Shown here one piece after another: positions 18,223 to 28,224 of a stretch of DNA of 64,000 nucleotides. This DNA is from Nitrobacter vulgaris (lineage in GTDB: Bacteria > Pseudomonadota > Alphaproteobacteria > Rhizobiales > Xanthobacteraceae). How positions within the stretch are numbered: position 1 is the stretch's first letter; each line of letters opens with the position of its first letter. A program made the translations under genes and the position numbers. The notes under the pieces were generated by a model. That model worked only from the letters and a program-made list of their open reading frames with translations, was not told the DNA's origin and ran no database searches. Location of the stretch: assembly GCF_031453995.1 (NCBI RefSeq), contig NZ_JAVDPZ010000024.1, forward strand, positions 1 through 64,000, in the 5' to 3' direction.

Positions 18223-21200
18223 CTAACTTCGCGAGGTTGAGACGTAGATAACTTCCGGCGTAAGAGGCATTGCGATGGAACACTTCAATCCGGACAATAA
18301 AAACTCTCGCTTAACTGTGGCATCAAACTCGAGAGCCAAAGTGCGCTCGATTAGCGTGGAACCGAACCCCCGCCGCGATGGCTGCTCCGTAATGGAAGGA
18401 CCGCCTGTTTCAATCCAGCTGAAATTAAGCAGACCAGAACTTCCCTTTTCAATTTGCCATGATGCCGACAGTACGCCAGCCGGCTTTGATAGCGCGCCGT
18501 ATTTTGCCGCGTTACTCGCTAACTCATGAATTGCCATCGCTAATGCCAGTCCGGCCTTTGGGGTGAACTCAACTGGCGGGCCCTCAATCTTGATGTTGGT
18601 GTTTGTGCGATTGTAGGGCGCCAATTCGGTCGAAACCAGTTCCCCTAGTGAAACCGCCCCGCGCCCGTTGTCCGTTAAGCGTCCGTGTGCCCGCGCGATA
18701 GCAGCAATGCGACCTTCGATATCAACGGCGAACGCGCCGGGGGAGTCGCTGGTTTTCAAGGTTTGGGTAACGACTGAAGAAATGACGGCGAGAATATTCT
18801 TAACCCGATGATCAAGTTCACCTAGTAAGAGCGTGTTACGTTCTTCTGCGCGCTTCCGCTCGCCGATCTCCTGGGTGACGGTGAGGATGCGAGGCGCGTC
18901 TCCACCCCTCTGGACGAGAAGCGAAACGCTGTTATGAACCCAAATCGGCGTGCCGTCAGGGTGAAGATACCGCAACTCGATTTGGAACGGGATGCCATCT
19001 TCGATCAATCGCTGGAACGACTGCTCCGCACGCTGCGAATCGTTTTCATGAATTAAATCATGTTGGCGCAGCCGCTTAAGTTCATCCTCGGATCGATGAA
19101 CAATATCCCCATACCTGGCGTTTGTCAGGACAAAGCGGCCCTCGAGATCGGTCTCGGCCACTCCAACTGTCGCTTGATTGACAATGGCGGAAAATCGCTC
19201 TTCGCTGGCCTGAAGCGCCAGGTCGACTTTCTTGCGTGCGCTGACGTCGACGAAAGTTATAACCACGCCGTTTATGACATTCTCAACCGTGCGGTACGGA
19301 CGAATCCGCATGAGGAAGGTCACTTCTAAGGACTTTAAGGAAATTTCGCGCTCAATTGCCGATAGATCGCGCAAGACCTTTAAGAAATCGCGGTGCAAAT
19401 CAGGGTAGTCAATCAAGTTGGCGATGTCGGAGATCGGTCGACCACGATCGCTCTCACGCAACCGAAAGATCTCGGTCATGCCCGGCGTGAAGCTCTTGAT
19501 GCAGAACTCGTCATCGAGAAAAATTGTGGCGATCTGCGTGCTATCGAGCAGGTTCTTGAAATCGCTATTGAGTACGGTCAGCGCTTCATTCTTGGCAAAC
19601 ATCTCGGCGTTGATGGTCTGAAGTTCTTCATTGATTGATTGCATCTCTTCCTTCGAGGTTTCCAATTCCTCATTTGTCGACTGCAATTCCTCGTTGACCG
19701 ACTGATACTCTTCCGAGATGGAGCGCATTTCCTCGTTTGCCGTCTCAAGGTCTTCCACCGTGGCCTGAAGCTGCGCCTTTGTTGCTGACAATTCTCGCAG
19801 TGCACCCAGGGAATCAATCTGCTCGCCTGGACCCAAACCTTGCTCGCCGCTGTCCGCTGGCTTCATTCGACCTTCAATGAAGGTGACTAGGAAGGCAGAT
19901 GCCTCAGCGCCACGCTCTGCGAGAGGTTCAATAGCAATCGTTACGGCGTGTGTTTTTCCGTCCGCTTCAAACACCGCGTCATCGTTTACGGCTGCCTGCG
20001 TGCTGATAGCGCTTAGGAGCGCCGCTCGGACGGTCGGACGCAATGACCTGCGCAAATTGTTGAGGAGGTCAAGGCTTGCGGCGCCTGCCGAAGGCTCCAG
20101 GTAACGACCGAACTCGCCCCCCGAAAAGCGCAGAATGTGATGGGCCCGGTCGATAATTACATAAACTGGCGAATACTTTTCCAGTGCCCGCCGGGCGCTG
20201 CGTTCGATCGGATCGTCGAGTTGGGCTGGAGCGGCGAAGCGCTTGGACTGCTGGGCAGAGACGGTCGGCACCGACCCAGGAAGGCCCCGAGGCGCATCGG
20301 CTCGTTGGAAGATGCGGTGTTTCTTGTCCAACGAGACATATGATTCCGGTTGCCGCCCGACACCTTCGGAGGGCCCGAGAAAGAGATATCCTCCGGGTTT
20401 CAACGCATAACGGAAGGTCTCCAGCAACCCGTCTTGCAGTTCGTGATTAAAATAGATCAGTAAGTTCCTGCATGAAATCAGATCGAGCTTCGAAAATGGG
20501 GGGTCCTTGATAACGCTATGGACCGAGAAGATGCAGGATTCTCGGATCGACCGATTGGGAAAGGTCTCGTCCCCGTCGTCCACGAACCAGCGCCGCAGAC
20601 GTTCCGATGATAAACCGCTCGTTTTGCGATAGCGACCCGTCCGTCCAAATGTCACGGCGGTCTCATCGAGGTCGGTTCCGAATATTTGAATTTTCGAAGA
20701 GCGGTTTTGACGCTCCATCTCCTCCTTTATGAGGATGGCGATTGAGTACACCTCTTCACCGGTTGAACAGGCAGGAACCCAGATACGAATGGTGTCGTCC
20801 GGGCCCTTTGCTTCCACAATCTTGGCGAGGGCCGTGGTCCGCAGGGACTCAAAAGCATCTGGGTCTCGAAAAAACCGCGTTACGCCGATCAAGAGTTCGC
20901 GGAATAGCGCTTCCGCTTCCTGCGCATCGTCGCGCAAACGCTCGAGATAAACCGGTACCTGAACAATTTGGAGTACCTGCATACGGCGCTGGACGCGGCG
21001 CGCAACGGTAGCTTCCTTATACCTGCTGAAGTCATGATCTGTTTTGATGCGCAACATGGCGGTGATTGCCGTCAGATGCTCCCAGGCATCCTCGCGCACG
21101 CCGTCGCCGTCTTTGTGGCCCGCGACGTTTCGTAAGTGATCCCTATAAGCAAGAAGCCTGGCCGGCATTTCCTCGACAGGCAAAATGTAGTCGACCAGGC

Positions 21201-21786
21201 CGGTCAAAACGGCGCTACGAGGCATCCCGCTCATGGCCGTGTGATCAGACTCGGCCTGTGCGATAGTTAAACCTCCACTTTCCTTGACAGTCTTTAGGCC
21301 CAGCGAGCCGTCCGTTCCGGTCCCCGATAAGACGATGCACACTGCATCCTCGCCTTGATCTTCGGCCAACGACAAAAAAAATGAATCGATCGGACGCCGT
21401 CGCTCGCGCGGTGGCGCCGGCCGCGATATTGAAATGCGCCGGTCTTTAATTGTCAGCGTGGAATCGGGAGGGATGACGAACACCCGGTTCGCTTCAATCT
21501 GCATACCATCCTCGGCCTCCATCACGGGCATTGAGGTGGTCTTCGCTAGCAAATCGGTCAGGATACTCTTATGGTCGGGAGAAAGGTGCTGAACCAGAAT
21601 AAATGCCATGCCACTGTCACTCGGCATGTTACTCAGAAACGACGTGAATGCCCCCAACCCTCCAGCCGAAGCGCCGATACCGATAATCAGTCTGGTGCCA
21701 ATAGCGGAATCCGATGCTGCAATGCGAGAACTCGATACCTTGCGTTTCTCTGAACCTCTTGCGCCTTTGTCACCTTCGCGGGCCAT
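18223..21786 (-). CDS. CheB-CheR-PAS-HWE hybrid sensor histidine kinase
   Basis: 1187 residues in one uninterrupted frame. Order: CheB methylesterase (about 30-220; S40 in GIGASAGG, H67 in LVQHLSPDH, D159 in SGTGTDGS); CheR methyltransferase (about 250-500; RFFRDPDAFESLR, WVPACSTGEEVYSIAI, LISCRNLLIYF); a coiled coil (about 690-760; repeats such as EELQSTNEELETSKEEMQ); two PAS domains (about 770-970); and an HWE kinase with H993 in GELDHRVKNILAV and N box AMAIHELASNAAKYGALS. Such fusions are soluble sensors in which CheB/CheR may methylate their own coiled coil. The output goes to the adjacent receiver. Confidence 0.92.
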   Translation of the reverse strand: MAREGDKGARGSEKRKVSSSRIAASDSAIGTRLIIGIGASAGGLGAFTSFLSNMPSDSGMAFILVQHLSPDHKSILTDLLAKTTSMPVMEAEDGMQIEANRVFVIPPDSTLTIKDRRISISRPAPPRERRRPIDSFFLSLAEDQGEDAVCIVLSGTGTDGSLGLKTVKESGGLTIAQAESDHTAMSGMPRSAVLTGLVDYILPVEEMPARLLAYRDHLRNVAGHKDGDGVREDAWEHLTAITAMLRIKTDHDFSRYKEATVARRVQRRMQVLQIVQVPVYLERLRDDAQEAEALFRELLIGVTRFFRDPDAFESLRTTALAKIVEAKGPDDTIRIWVPACSTGEEVYSIAILIKEEMERQNRSSKIQIFGTDLDETAVTFGRTGRYRKTSGLSSERLRRWFVDDGDETFPNRSIRESCIFSVHSVIKDPPFSKLDLISCRNLLIYFNHELQDGLLETFRYALKPGGYLFLGPSEGVGRQPESYVSLDKKHRIFQRADAPRGLPGSVPTVSAQQSKRFAAPAQLDDPIERSARRALEKYSPVYVIIDRAHHILRFSGGEFGRYLEPSAGAASLDLLNNLRRSLRPTVRAALLSAISTQAAVNDDAVFEADGKTHAVTIAIEPLAERGAEASAFLVTFIEGRMKPADSGEQGLGPGEQIDSLGALRELSATKAQLQATVEDLETANEEMRSISEEYQSVNEELQSTNEELETSKEEMQSINEELQTINAEMFAKNEALTVLNSDFKNLLDSTQIATIFLDDEFCIKSFTPGMTEIFRLRESDRGRPISDIANLIDYPDLHRDFLKVLRDLSAIEREISLKSLEVTFLMRIRPYRTVENVINGVVITFVDVSARKKVDLALQASEERFSAIVNQATVGVAETDLEGRFVLTNARYGDIVHRSEDELKRLRQHDLIHENDSQRAEQSFQRLIEDGIPFQIELRYLHPDGTPIWVHNSVSLLVQRGGDAPRILTVTQEIGERKRAEERNTLLLGELDHRVKNILAVISSVVTQTLKTSDSPGAFAVDIEGRIAAIARAHGRLTDNGRGAVSLGELVSTELAPYNRTNTNIKIEGPPVEFTPKAGLALAMAIHELASNAAKYGALSKPAGVLSASWQIEKGSSGLLNFSWIETGGPSITEQPSRRGFGSTLIERTLALEFDATVKREFLLSGLKCSIAMPLTPEVIYVSTSRS

Positions 21787-22668
21787 CCTTAGACCTCGGG
21801 CAGACAGGCAGTCGATGGCAACGGCACGATTTGCACATAAAACTCCAGAAGAACGTTAGGCATGCCAATTTCAAGAAGAGAGAAAATGCCTAGCACTGAT
21901 AATATCTGCGCGCCTCGAAAGGGAAAGCTTTAGCGTTTGACGTGTGATGACTAGTTTGGTGCACGAAAGTTCCACTGGCGTGCAGGAGGTCAAGGCTTTC
22001 GGAAGCGCAATGATCGAAGGCAGAAGATTGAAAAGACGGGCGGCGCAGTAAAGCCCGATCGCGTGGTTAGGAGCGCCAATTTTTCGGACATGGGGCAATG
22101 TCCGACTTCCGCTATCTGCACCATTAGGTCGTTTCACGGTCACGTTTGGGGTTCACGCCGGCAGGGTCTCCTTCCATCTCGCACGAACCAGCCCGGCGAA
22201 TGAGCGCGTCTCATTGAGTGCACTGTGCTGGGGAATTTCGCTGTTGGCATGGGCAGCTTGAAAACTTCGAGCTCGCTTCTTTGCTCGCCATCAATCCCGT
22301 TCCGGCAGTCGCCGACATGCCTGCGCTAGCTTCGTCCTTGAATGTGGCCTGGCGGCTTCCTCTGCGGCGATCACGGCGGAGAGTTCATACCGCGGGCGGC
22401 GATGTTTGTTTTCTGCGGTGCAACCGCCCGCGTCGGTGCCCCAATGTCGGCTTCGGCCTTACATGTTCGGTGCCCGTTAGATCCCAGGTGCCAGGTGCGT
22501 CTGCTGCGCTGGCGTTTTTGCTCGCCAATCGGACGCACTAAACATGCCATCGCGAGTAGCATTTATCAGAGGATCGCAAACCGATGGAGAGTGCTCGCTG
22601 AAAGCGCCTTCCGGCCGTGGCTCTACTTGCCGTGAAAACCAGCACGAGGCGGACGCAATTAATGCGAC
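21787..22668. other. Intergenic of about 880 bp, no supported gene
   Basis: Frames here have no family resemblance. 22046-22074 resembles a short stretch at 9950-9980, which may be a minor dispersed repeat. The interval holds the upstream region of the hybrid kinase and the 3' flank of the depolymerase gene. Confidence 0.35.
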
Positions 22669-23868
22669 TTATTCCGCTTTGAGCGAATGCTCGAAGAAAA
22701 AACGAAGCATTTCCCGTGTAGCGTCTGGCCCTGCAGGATCGGTGTAGGAGCCTGCAGGGCTGCCTCCGGACCAGGCATGTCCGGCACCGTGGATACTCCA
22801 GTGTTCCAACATTTTGCGGCCGCTCGCGTCGCTCAGGACCGTCCGGGTATAGGTATGTCCGCCGGGCACGTGCCCGCGATGAACTTTCTTTTGTGTGGCC
22901 ATCGTGCTCACCGACTGCTCAAGAATCTGACCGCCGTTGTTTGGGTGCACGGTCATGTCGCGATCACCGTGAAAGACAATAGTGGGGACCGGTTGTCGGT
23001 CACCCAAGGTTGTCTTGTGATCGGGCGGGCCACCTTGTTTCATAGCAGCGAGCGCTGTAGGCAGGTCAGTGGCCACTCCGCACGCGAGGCCAGAATGTAT
23101 ACCGATTGCCGCGTACAGATCGCTGTATGTTGCTCCCATGATGGCAGCAGCGGCCGCCCCGGCTGACAGCCCGGCAACGTAGACGCGCTTTCGATCGACC
23201 AAATAGCTCTCCATGATTTGCCGAGTGATGCCCGCGATAAGCGCGGGTTCACCACTGCCTCGCTGCTGATCGGCAGTGCGAAACCAGTTCCAGCATTTCG
23301 CAGGATTGGCTCGGCTGGGCTGGGCAGGATAGACTACGAAGCAGTTTTGTTCCTCGGCGATAAAGTTCATCCTCGTGCCTGCAGCGAAATCATCCGGCGA
23401 CTGGGTACAGCCGTGAAGCATGACGACTAATGGAAGCGGTCGCTCCTGATAGCGGCTCGGGATGAAGAGCTTGTAGGCGCGGCTCCCCGCCGGGTTGCTG
23501 TACGTACCTTCGATGAACCGGGCGCCATCCGGCACGATGTCCGGTTTGGACAACGGTGCGCGCTTCATCACGCCTCGCAATCCGATCCCAGCGTGCCCAA
23601 TTTTGCGATCTAGTGACGCGCGGAGCATGCGCGGATGTGCGGTGGCCGGGTTCGATTGCTGAGGACTATCCGTCCTCTGAATAGCATTAGCATTCGCATC
23701 AATGGTGAGCGGTTCGCGGCCATCAAGAGCGAGGCGCTCCTCGCGACGTGATGGTGCGTCGGGCACACTATCACCGCGAAGCATGCTCTGAAGGAGCACG
23801 GTCGCCTCAACCAATTGACCCGCGCGCGTGAGGCGAGTCGCCTGCCGAATGACGTCCAGGTTCAGCAT
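22669..23868 (-). CDS. PHB depolymerase family esterase
   Basis: 399 residues, esterase_PHB family (PF10503). Domain from about residue 118: SRAYKLFIPSRY, VVMLHGCTQSPDDFAAGTRM (oxyanion), nucleophile S235 in VAGLSAGAAAA, acid D in FHGDRDMTVHP, and H in GAGHAWSGG near the end. Such proteins hydrolyse short-chain poly-3-hydroxybutyrate or act as related esterases. The first 100 residues are helical and unrelated, with no clear signal peptide, so the site of action is uncertain. ATG at 23868, 5 bp after the regulator's stop, is preferred over an upstream start inside that gene. Confidence 0.85.
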   Translation of the reverse strand: MLNLDVIRQATRLTRAGQLVEATVLLQSMLRGDSVPDAPSRREERLALDGREPLTIDANANAIQRTDSPQQSNPATAHPRMLRASLDRKIGHAGIGLRGVMKRAPLSKPDIVPDGARFIEGTYSNPAGSRAYKLFIPSRYQERPLPLVVMLHGCTQSPDDFAAGTRMNFIAEEQNCFVVYPAQPSRANPAKCWNWFRTADQQRGSGEPALIAGITRQIMESYLVDRKRVYVAGLSAGAAAAAIMGATYSDLYAAIGIHSGLACGVATDLPTALAAMKQGGPPDHKTTLGDRQPVPTIVFHGDRDMTVHPNNGGQILEQSVSTMATQKKVHRGHVPGGHTYTRTVLSDASGRKMLEHWSIHGAGHAWSGGSPAGSYTDPAGPDATREMLRFFFEHSLKAE

Positions 23869-23873
23869 CTCTT

Positions 23874-24293
23874 TCACCTTGTTCTGTCGGAAAGAGCGGC
23901 TCTGACCGCCGGGCTGGCATGCAATGCGCCCAGCACGCAAACGGAGGATATGGTCGCGCGAGCAAGCTCAGGTGTGACGTCTTGCGAAATGCTGGCAAGG
24001 CCCAAAACGTTGATGTGGAGCATCTCGCCACTTCGCTGCACCGCCTCCAGGTCCTGGCGGCTGTAATTGCGCAGACCGAGGTCCAAGCTCTTTCGGGCCG
24101 TTGATTGCTTTACGACCTCGGCATGACGTTCGAGCTGGTTCCGGATCGCAGTCCGGATGAAATCGGAGCGGTTCGAGTAGAACCCCTCCGCAACCATTAA
24201 ATCGACGTGGCCCAGGTCGACATAGCCGAGATTGATAGTGATCTTTTCTGTATCGGGCGGCTTGGGTCGCAGTTCTCGAACAATGCCGGTCAT
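23874..24293 (-). CDS. CopG-type ribbon-helix-helix regulator
   Basis: 139 residues. N-terminal RHH fold: beta strand KITINLGYVDLG, helix DLMVAEGFYS and helix NRSDFIRTAIRNQLERHAEV. The C-terminal half (LGLRNYSRQDLEAV ... MLHINVLGLASISQDVTPEL) is an effector or dimer domain of unknown ligand. It sits directly ahead of the depolymerase gene and behind a palindrome, consistent with autoregulation of the operon (inference). This regulator-esterase order is one I know from Bradyrhizobium. Confidence 0.82.
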   Translation of the reverse strand: MTGIVRELRPKPPDTEKITINLGYVDLGHVDLMVAEGFYSNRSDFIRTAIRNQLERHAEVVKQSTARKSLDLGLRNYSRQDLEAVQRSGEMLHINVLGLASISQDVTPELARATISSVCVLGALHASPAVRAALSDRTR

Positions 24294-24305
24294 AAATTTG
24301 ATCTG

Positions 24306-24335
24306 CCATATGCCATCTGTATGGATGGTATATGG
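24306..24335. promoter_or_regulatory. Operator-like inverted repeat upstream of the RHH regulator
   Basis: CCATATGCCATC (24306-24317) and GATGGTATATGG (24324-24335) form a 12-bp inverted repeat with one mismatch and a 6-bp spacer. It lies 13-42 bp before the regulator's ATG and overlaps AT-rich promoter-like bases. Size and position fit an RHH dimer-of-dimers site. Confidence 0.6.
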
Positions 24336-24519
24336 ATGTCAAAGCCAAGCTTTCAATAGCCTTCGTTTAAAGCGCCACTTGCCTCGTCAGAAATGGAGAG
24401 CGGCTTGCGGTTCACCGGGTTTACAAGGTAGGGGCACCGCGATGGAGGTGTGACGATCCGCCGGGTCATGTGACGTCCTTCACGTCCAGTTCGTCATTGT
24501 AGGTTGGGAAACGCGTGCG

Positions 24520-24618
24520 GTGAAGAATTGGAAAAGCGCGCACCAACCTGGCTATTCATCGCCCCGAACAGCCGTCGGATCGCATCCACGTACTTCGTCA
24601 TCGAATAGAGATTGCAGA
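24520..24618 (-). pseudogene. N-terminal stub of a SRAP (YedK/HMCES-type) protein
   Basis: Minus strand reads ICNLYSMTKYVDAIRRLFGA, then MNSQVGARF, after which homology ends. SRAP proteins begin MCNLYS with catalytic Cys2; here the start codon reads ATC instead of ATG. Only about 30 residues remain of some 220. The family repairs abasic sites by crosslinking DNA through Cys2. Confidence 0.45.
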
Positions 24619-24882
24619 TGTGGACGGCCCCCCACTTGTCAGAATTGTAGCAGACTTCTGGCCAGATCGCTTGCTATCAAATGTCCGGCCTGTTTGCGCG
24701 GACAAAGTCCGCTGGCCGAGATGGTGTTCGCTACGCACGCTCCAAGCACATGGGCGACACTCGTGGTGCCAGTGTAATCTTCGGAAGCTCGCGCGTATCG
24801 ACCGATCGGTCCTTCCATCTACTGCGTCCTGCAAGTTCGTGGGCAATCCGCCGAGCAACCTTGCTCGCGGGCCGATTTCAGA

Positions 24883-25906
24883 TCAAGTGGGTATGGCGAC
24901 TACCGGCCGGTTGTACACGCCGCCCGATATCATCAAGCGCCAAGCGATGCGGCAAACTTGTTGGCCAAGGCCACCGCGACCAACTTCGGTGGCTTTCGCT
25001 CCAGCAGCGAAGCGAGCCACGGTATGGGCTTATGGCGACCCTTTCGGACATGCCTCAGCAGCGCGGTCGCACCGACGATCAACGTCGATCGCAGTGCAGA
25101 ATCTCCTTGGTGATGCCGCCGAGTCTTTGCCGACCGCCGCTTGAATGATCCTTGGGCGTCAGTCCGAGCCATGCCGCAAAGTCGCGTCCCGCTCTGAACG
25201 TCTCAGGCGGCGGAGCCTTCATGCTGAGCATCGACGACCCAATCGGACCGATGCCGGGAATTGTCGCAATACGCCTGCTGGTGTCATCCTCGCGATGCCA
25301 CTTCATTAGCATGGCTTCGATCTTCGCCAGGCGAGCTTGAACCGCGGCATACTCGTCTGCCTGAAGGCGGAATAGATCCCGCGCCATTTCCGGAAGGCTA
25401 TCGTCTTCGAGCACGCGTTTGATGAGTGCCGCGACGTTCTGCCGGCCGGCGGGGCCGACGATACCAAACTCAGCGGCATAGCTCCTGAAAGCATTGGAGA
25501 GCTGCGACTTCACGCTGACCAGGCGTTCCCGCACGGTCATCAACATGCAGGCCGCCTGCCGTTCCTTCGATTTCACCGGTACGAACCGCATGCTCGGTCG
25601 AGTGACCGCCTCGCACAGCGCCTCGGCGTCGGCCGCGTCGTTCTTGCCACGCTTCACGTAGGCTTTCACATATTGAGGCGGGATTAGCTTTACCTCGTGT
25701 CCAAACAACTGCAGCAGGCGACCCCAATGGTGCGAGCTGCCGCAAGACTCTATGGCGACGAGAACTGGCGGAAGCCGCTCGAAGTAGCGGATCATCTCGG
25801 CTCGCCGAAACTGGCGACGGACGACCACTACCTCATTCTCATCAACACCGGGAAGCTGGAACACCGACTTCGAAGTATCCATGCCGATACGAACGGGAAT
25901 ATTCAC
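24883..25906 (-). pseudogene. IS110-family transposase, frameshifted twice
   Basis: The first 270 residues are a DEDD transposase: GMDTSKSVFQL, AIESCGSSHHWG, KNDAADAEALCEA, then the Transposase_20 part IATIPGIGPIGSSML and FAAWLGLTPKDHSSGGRQRL. Homology continues in other frames: STLIVGATALLRHVRKGRHK, WLASLLERKPPKLVAVALAN, then CRIAWRLMISGGVYNRP to a stop at 24883. Two frameshifts (near 25095 and 24945) make it inactive. IS110 elements lack clear terminal inverted repeats, so ends are not set. Confidence 0.75.
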
Positions 25907-25987
25907 TAGACTTTCCTCTCATTTCTGACGCCGAGAGCGCCATAAAACCGTGGGGATGAGAGGCCGTCCACACCAGCACATAGGGGG

Positions 25988-27116
25988 CTACGAGTGTGAT
26001 TGCAGCGGCATAAGGAAGGTAAAGCGGGTTTCCTCACTTGTTGAGGTGGCCGTAAGTGTCCCTTCATGAGCCTTTGCGATTTGCGAGGCAATATGAAGGC
26101 CTAAGCCAAGGCCCTGCCGGCTGAGCCTCGTCTTTCCACGGAAGAATGGGTTCAAATAATTTGTCGAGCGCAGCTTCGGGGATGGGTTCGCCGCCGTTTG
26201 CGACAGATAATTTAAAGAAACCATCTTCTGTTGTCGCGCGAATGCATACCGGCTTATCAGAGGCTCCATGACAAAGTGCGTTTCCGATGAGATTGGAAAC
26301 AAGCTGTCCTATTCGAGATCTGTCGCAGTCCACTGGAACGTCAATCGCAAATTCTGCCTCTATTCGACGGCCTGGCGACGACAGCCGAAGTTCATCAACC
26401 ACTTGATGCAGGACTGGCTCAAGCGGGCCGGCACTATCTCGATCCAGCGTGATACCGCCGCCCAGTTGTCCCCGCGCGAAATCCAGGACGTTGTCGATCA
26501 ATCCCGCCATACGAAGCACGGTGGTTTCGAGCATCGCTATGATCTGATGCTCTTTATCTGTTTTTGCTCCGCGCCCCAGCAGCCGTGCTCCGGCACTGAT
26601 TGACGCCAACGGGTTGCGCAGATCGTGGCCAAGCACTGCGATAAACTGCTCCCGCAACTCAGAACTTTCCCGTTCGCTTGCCAAGTCCGTCTTTGCGACC
26701 TCGCGAGCCTCTAAGAGATTACGCTCATAACGGCGTCGATCAGTCGCCTTGATCAGCGCAAGTCGCATAAAAAATGCTTTGCCCGCCTCATTTCGGCTTT
26801 CGTTGGCATTGGCAATCATTTGCAACGGCTTCCCGTCAGCCGTGACCATGTCAATTGCAAACTCGTTGAAGAAGCCCTGCAGCCGGAGCAGCGGTGCGAT
26901 GTGGGTTTCAAAATAGATCCGGCCTGCCATGTTCAGAAAGTCGCTGAACCTTTTATTGAGCATCTCATCAGCAGAATGGCCCGTCCATTCGAGAAGAGTC
27001 TTATTGACCCGTGCAACGCGACCGTTCGGCAGGAGAATGATGTAGCCGCACGGTGCATTCTCGAACGCGTCTTCGAAATCGTCGGTCCAGGGAGTACCCA
27101 CGGCCAGCTCAGACAA
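25988..27116 (-). pseudogene. PAS-domain sensor histidine kinase, one frameshift
   Basis: PAS domain at residues 10-130 (FENAPCGYIILLPNGRVARV), then HisKA with FIAVLGHDLRNPLASI, N box GQLVSNLIGNALCHGA and LFEP. After LFEP the frame runs into unrelated sequence and stops at 26064. The expected G2 region GLGLGLHIASQIAKAHEGTL continues in another frame to 25988. One extra base near 26149 (GAACCCATTC in place of GAACCCTTC) explains it. The start overlaps the stop of the upstream RsbQ-like gene by 8 bp, so they formed a unit. Confidence 0.8.
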
Positions 27117-27897
27117 ACAGTCTTATTGCCGCGATGACTTCATCGGGCGCGCTGAGATTAGGGCAATGTCCCGTCGCATCCAAGAATACAATCTTGCTCC
27201 GAGGAATTTCGCGATGGACGTATTCGCCTACTTCTCTCGAAGCGATGACGTCTTCACTGCATTGAAGTATCAGCGTCGGAACCGCAATCTTCGCGAGGTC
27301 TGCTCGGTTGTCAGCCATGAACGTTACGCGAGCGAATGACTTGGCAATTTCCGGGTCCGTCCGACAAAAGCTGTTGATCAATTCCTCGCCAAGTTCGGGC
27401 CGGTCGGGATTACCCATGATCGCGGGAGCCATCTATATCGACCATCCCATATGGTTAGTTTCCAAAAACTCAAGGAGCTCCTCGATCTGCTTTTGGCTAA
27501 AGCCGCCGACATAGTCGCCATCGTCGATGTAGCGCGCCGAAGGACCAACCATCACTAACTTGCCGAACATTCCAGGCGCCTTTTGTGCCGCGAGAGCGCC
27601 GATCATGCTGCTGACCGAATGGCCCACGAAAACCGCATCTTTCAGACCAAGCTCGCGTCCTATTTCGACGACATCGTCGGCATAGCCAGCCAAGGTCGAA
27701 TATTTGGCTTTGTCGTACGCTGTTAGGTCAGATGCTCCGGCCCCGACATGGTCAAAAAGCACGGTTTTGAATTCCCTTGCAAAGGCGAGTTCGACAAACC
27801 TCCACATATTTTGGTCACAGCCAAATCCATGGGCAAAGATCATAGTTCGATCGGCTGATCCGCGAATGCTCACATTATTCCGTTTCATCACGCTCAC
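27109..27897 (-). pseudogene. RsbQ-like alpha/beta hydrolase with an internal stop
   Basis: A 262-codon RsbQ/KAI2-like hydrolase: TMIFAHGFGCDQNMWRFV, LFDHVGAGASDLTAYD, nucleophile in FVGHSVSSMIGALAA, IMGNPDRPELGEEL, QCSEDVIA and DATGHCPNLSAPDEV. All belong to one frame, interrupted only by TAG at 27433-27435 (GWSI, stop, MAPAIMGNP), where family members read straight through. In Bacillus RsbQ is the signalling partner of the PAS phosphatase RsbP; here the partner is a PAS kinase. Confidence 0.8.
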
Positions 27898-28224
27898 GAC
27901 ACATCCTCTGAGATGGTACAGTTATATTACGCCCGTGCGGCGGGCCTCCCAATGAGGAACAGACGATAGGTTGTTCGGAATATCAGTGGCGGGCAGGGCG
28001 GGCTAATTGAGCCGGTAAAATAGAGAGGTCAGCTTGCCTTGCGTCGCTTTTTGGCCGAATTCTTCTTGGAACGCCTCTTCGTGCCTTCGGTCGAGCGGTC
28101 GGTTTCAGGCTTCGGCGAAGCGCGCCTGGCGGTCGCCTTGATGGTATCGCGGATCACGGCGTAAGCATCGTGGCCGGCCTTACTATCTGGCGCTGAATTC
28201 GACGCGCGGATGCGAACCGCGCTT
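27898..28224. other. Intergenic with a basic C-terminal gene tail on the minus strand
   Basis: A minus-strand open frame ending at 28029 reads DSKAGHDAYAVIRDTIKA and ends in a Lys/Arg-rich tail (KRRSKKNSAKKRRKAS). It has no start codon in range and looks like the tail of a lost DNA-binding protein. I cannot name it. Confidence 0.3.

Noticed and set aside
22218..22541. 107-codon plus frame in the 880-bp gap
   Set aside because: Composition is Arg/Cys-rich and non-coding in character, with no ribosome site.
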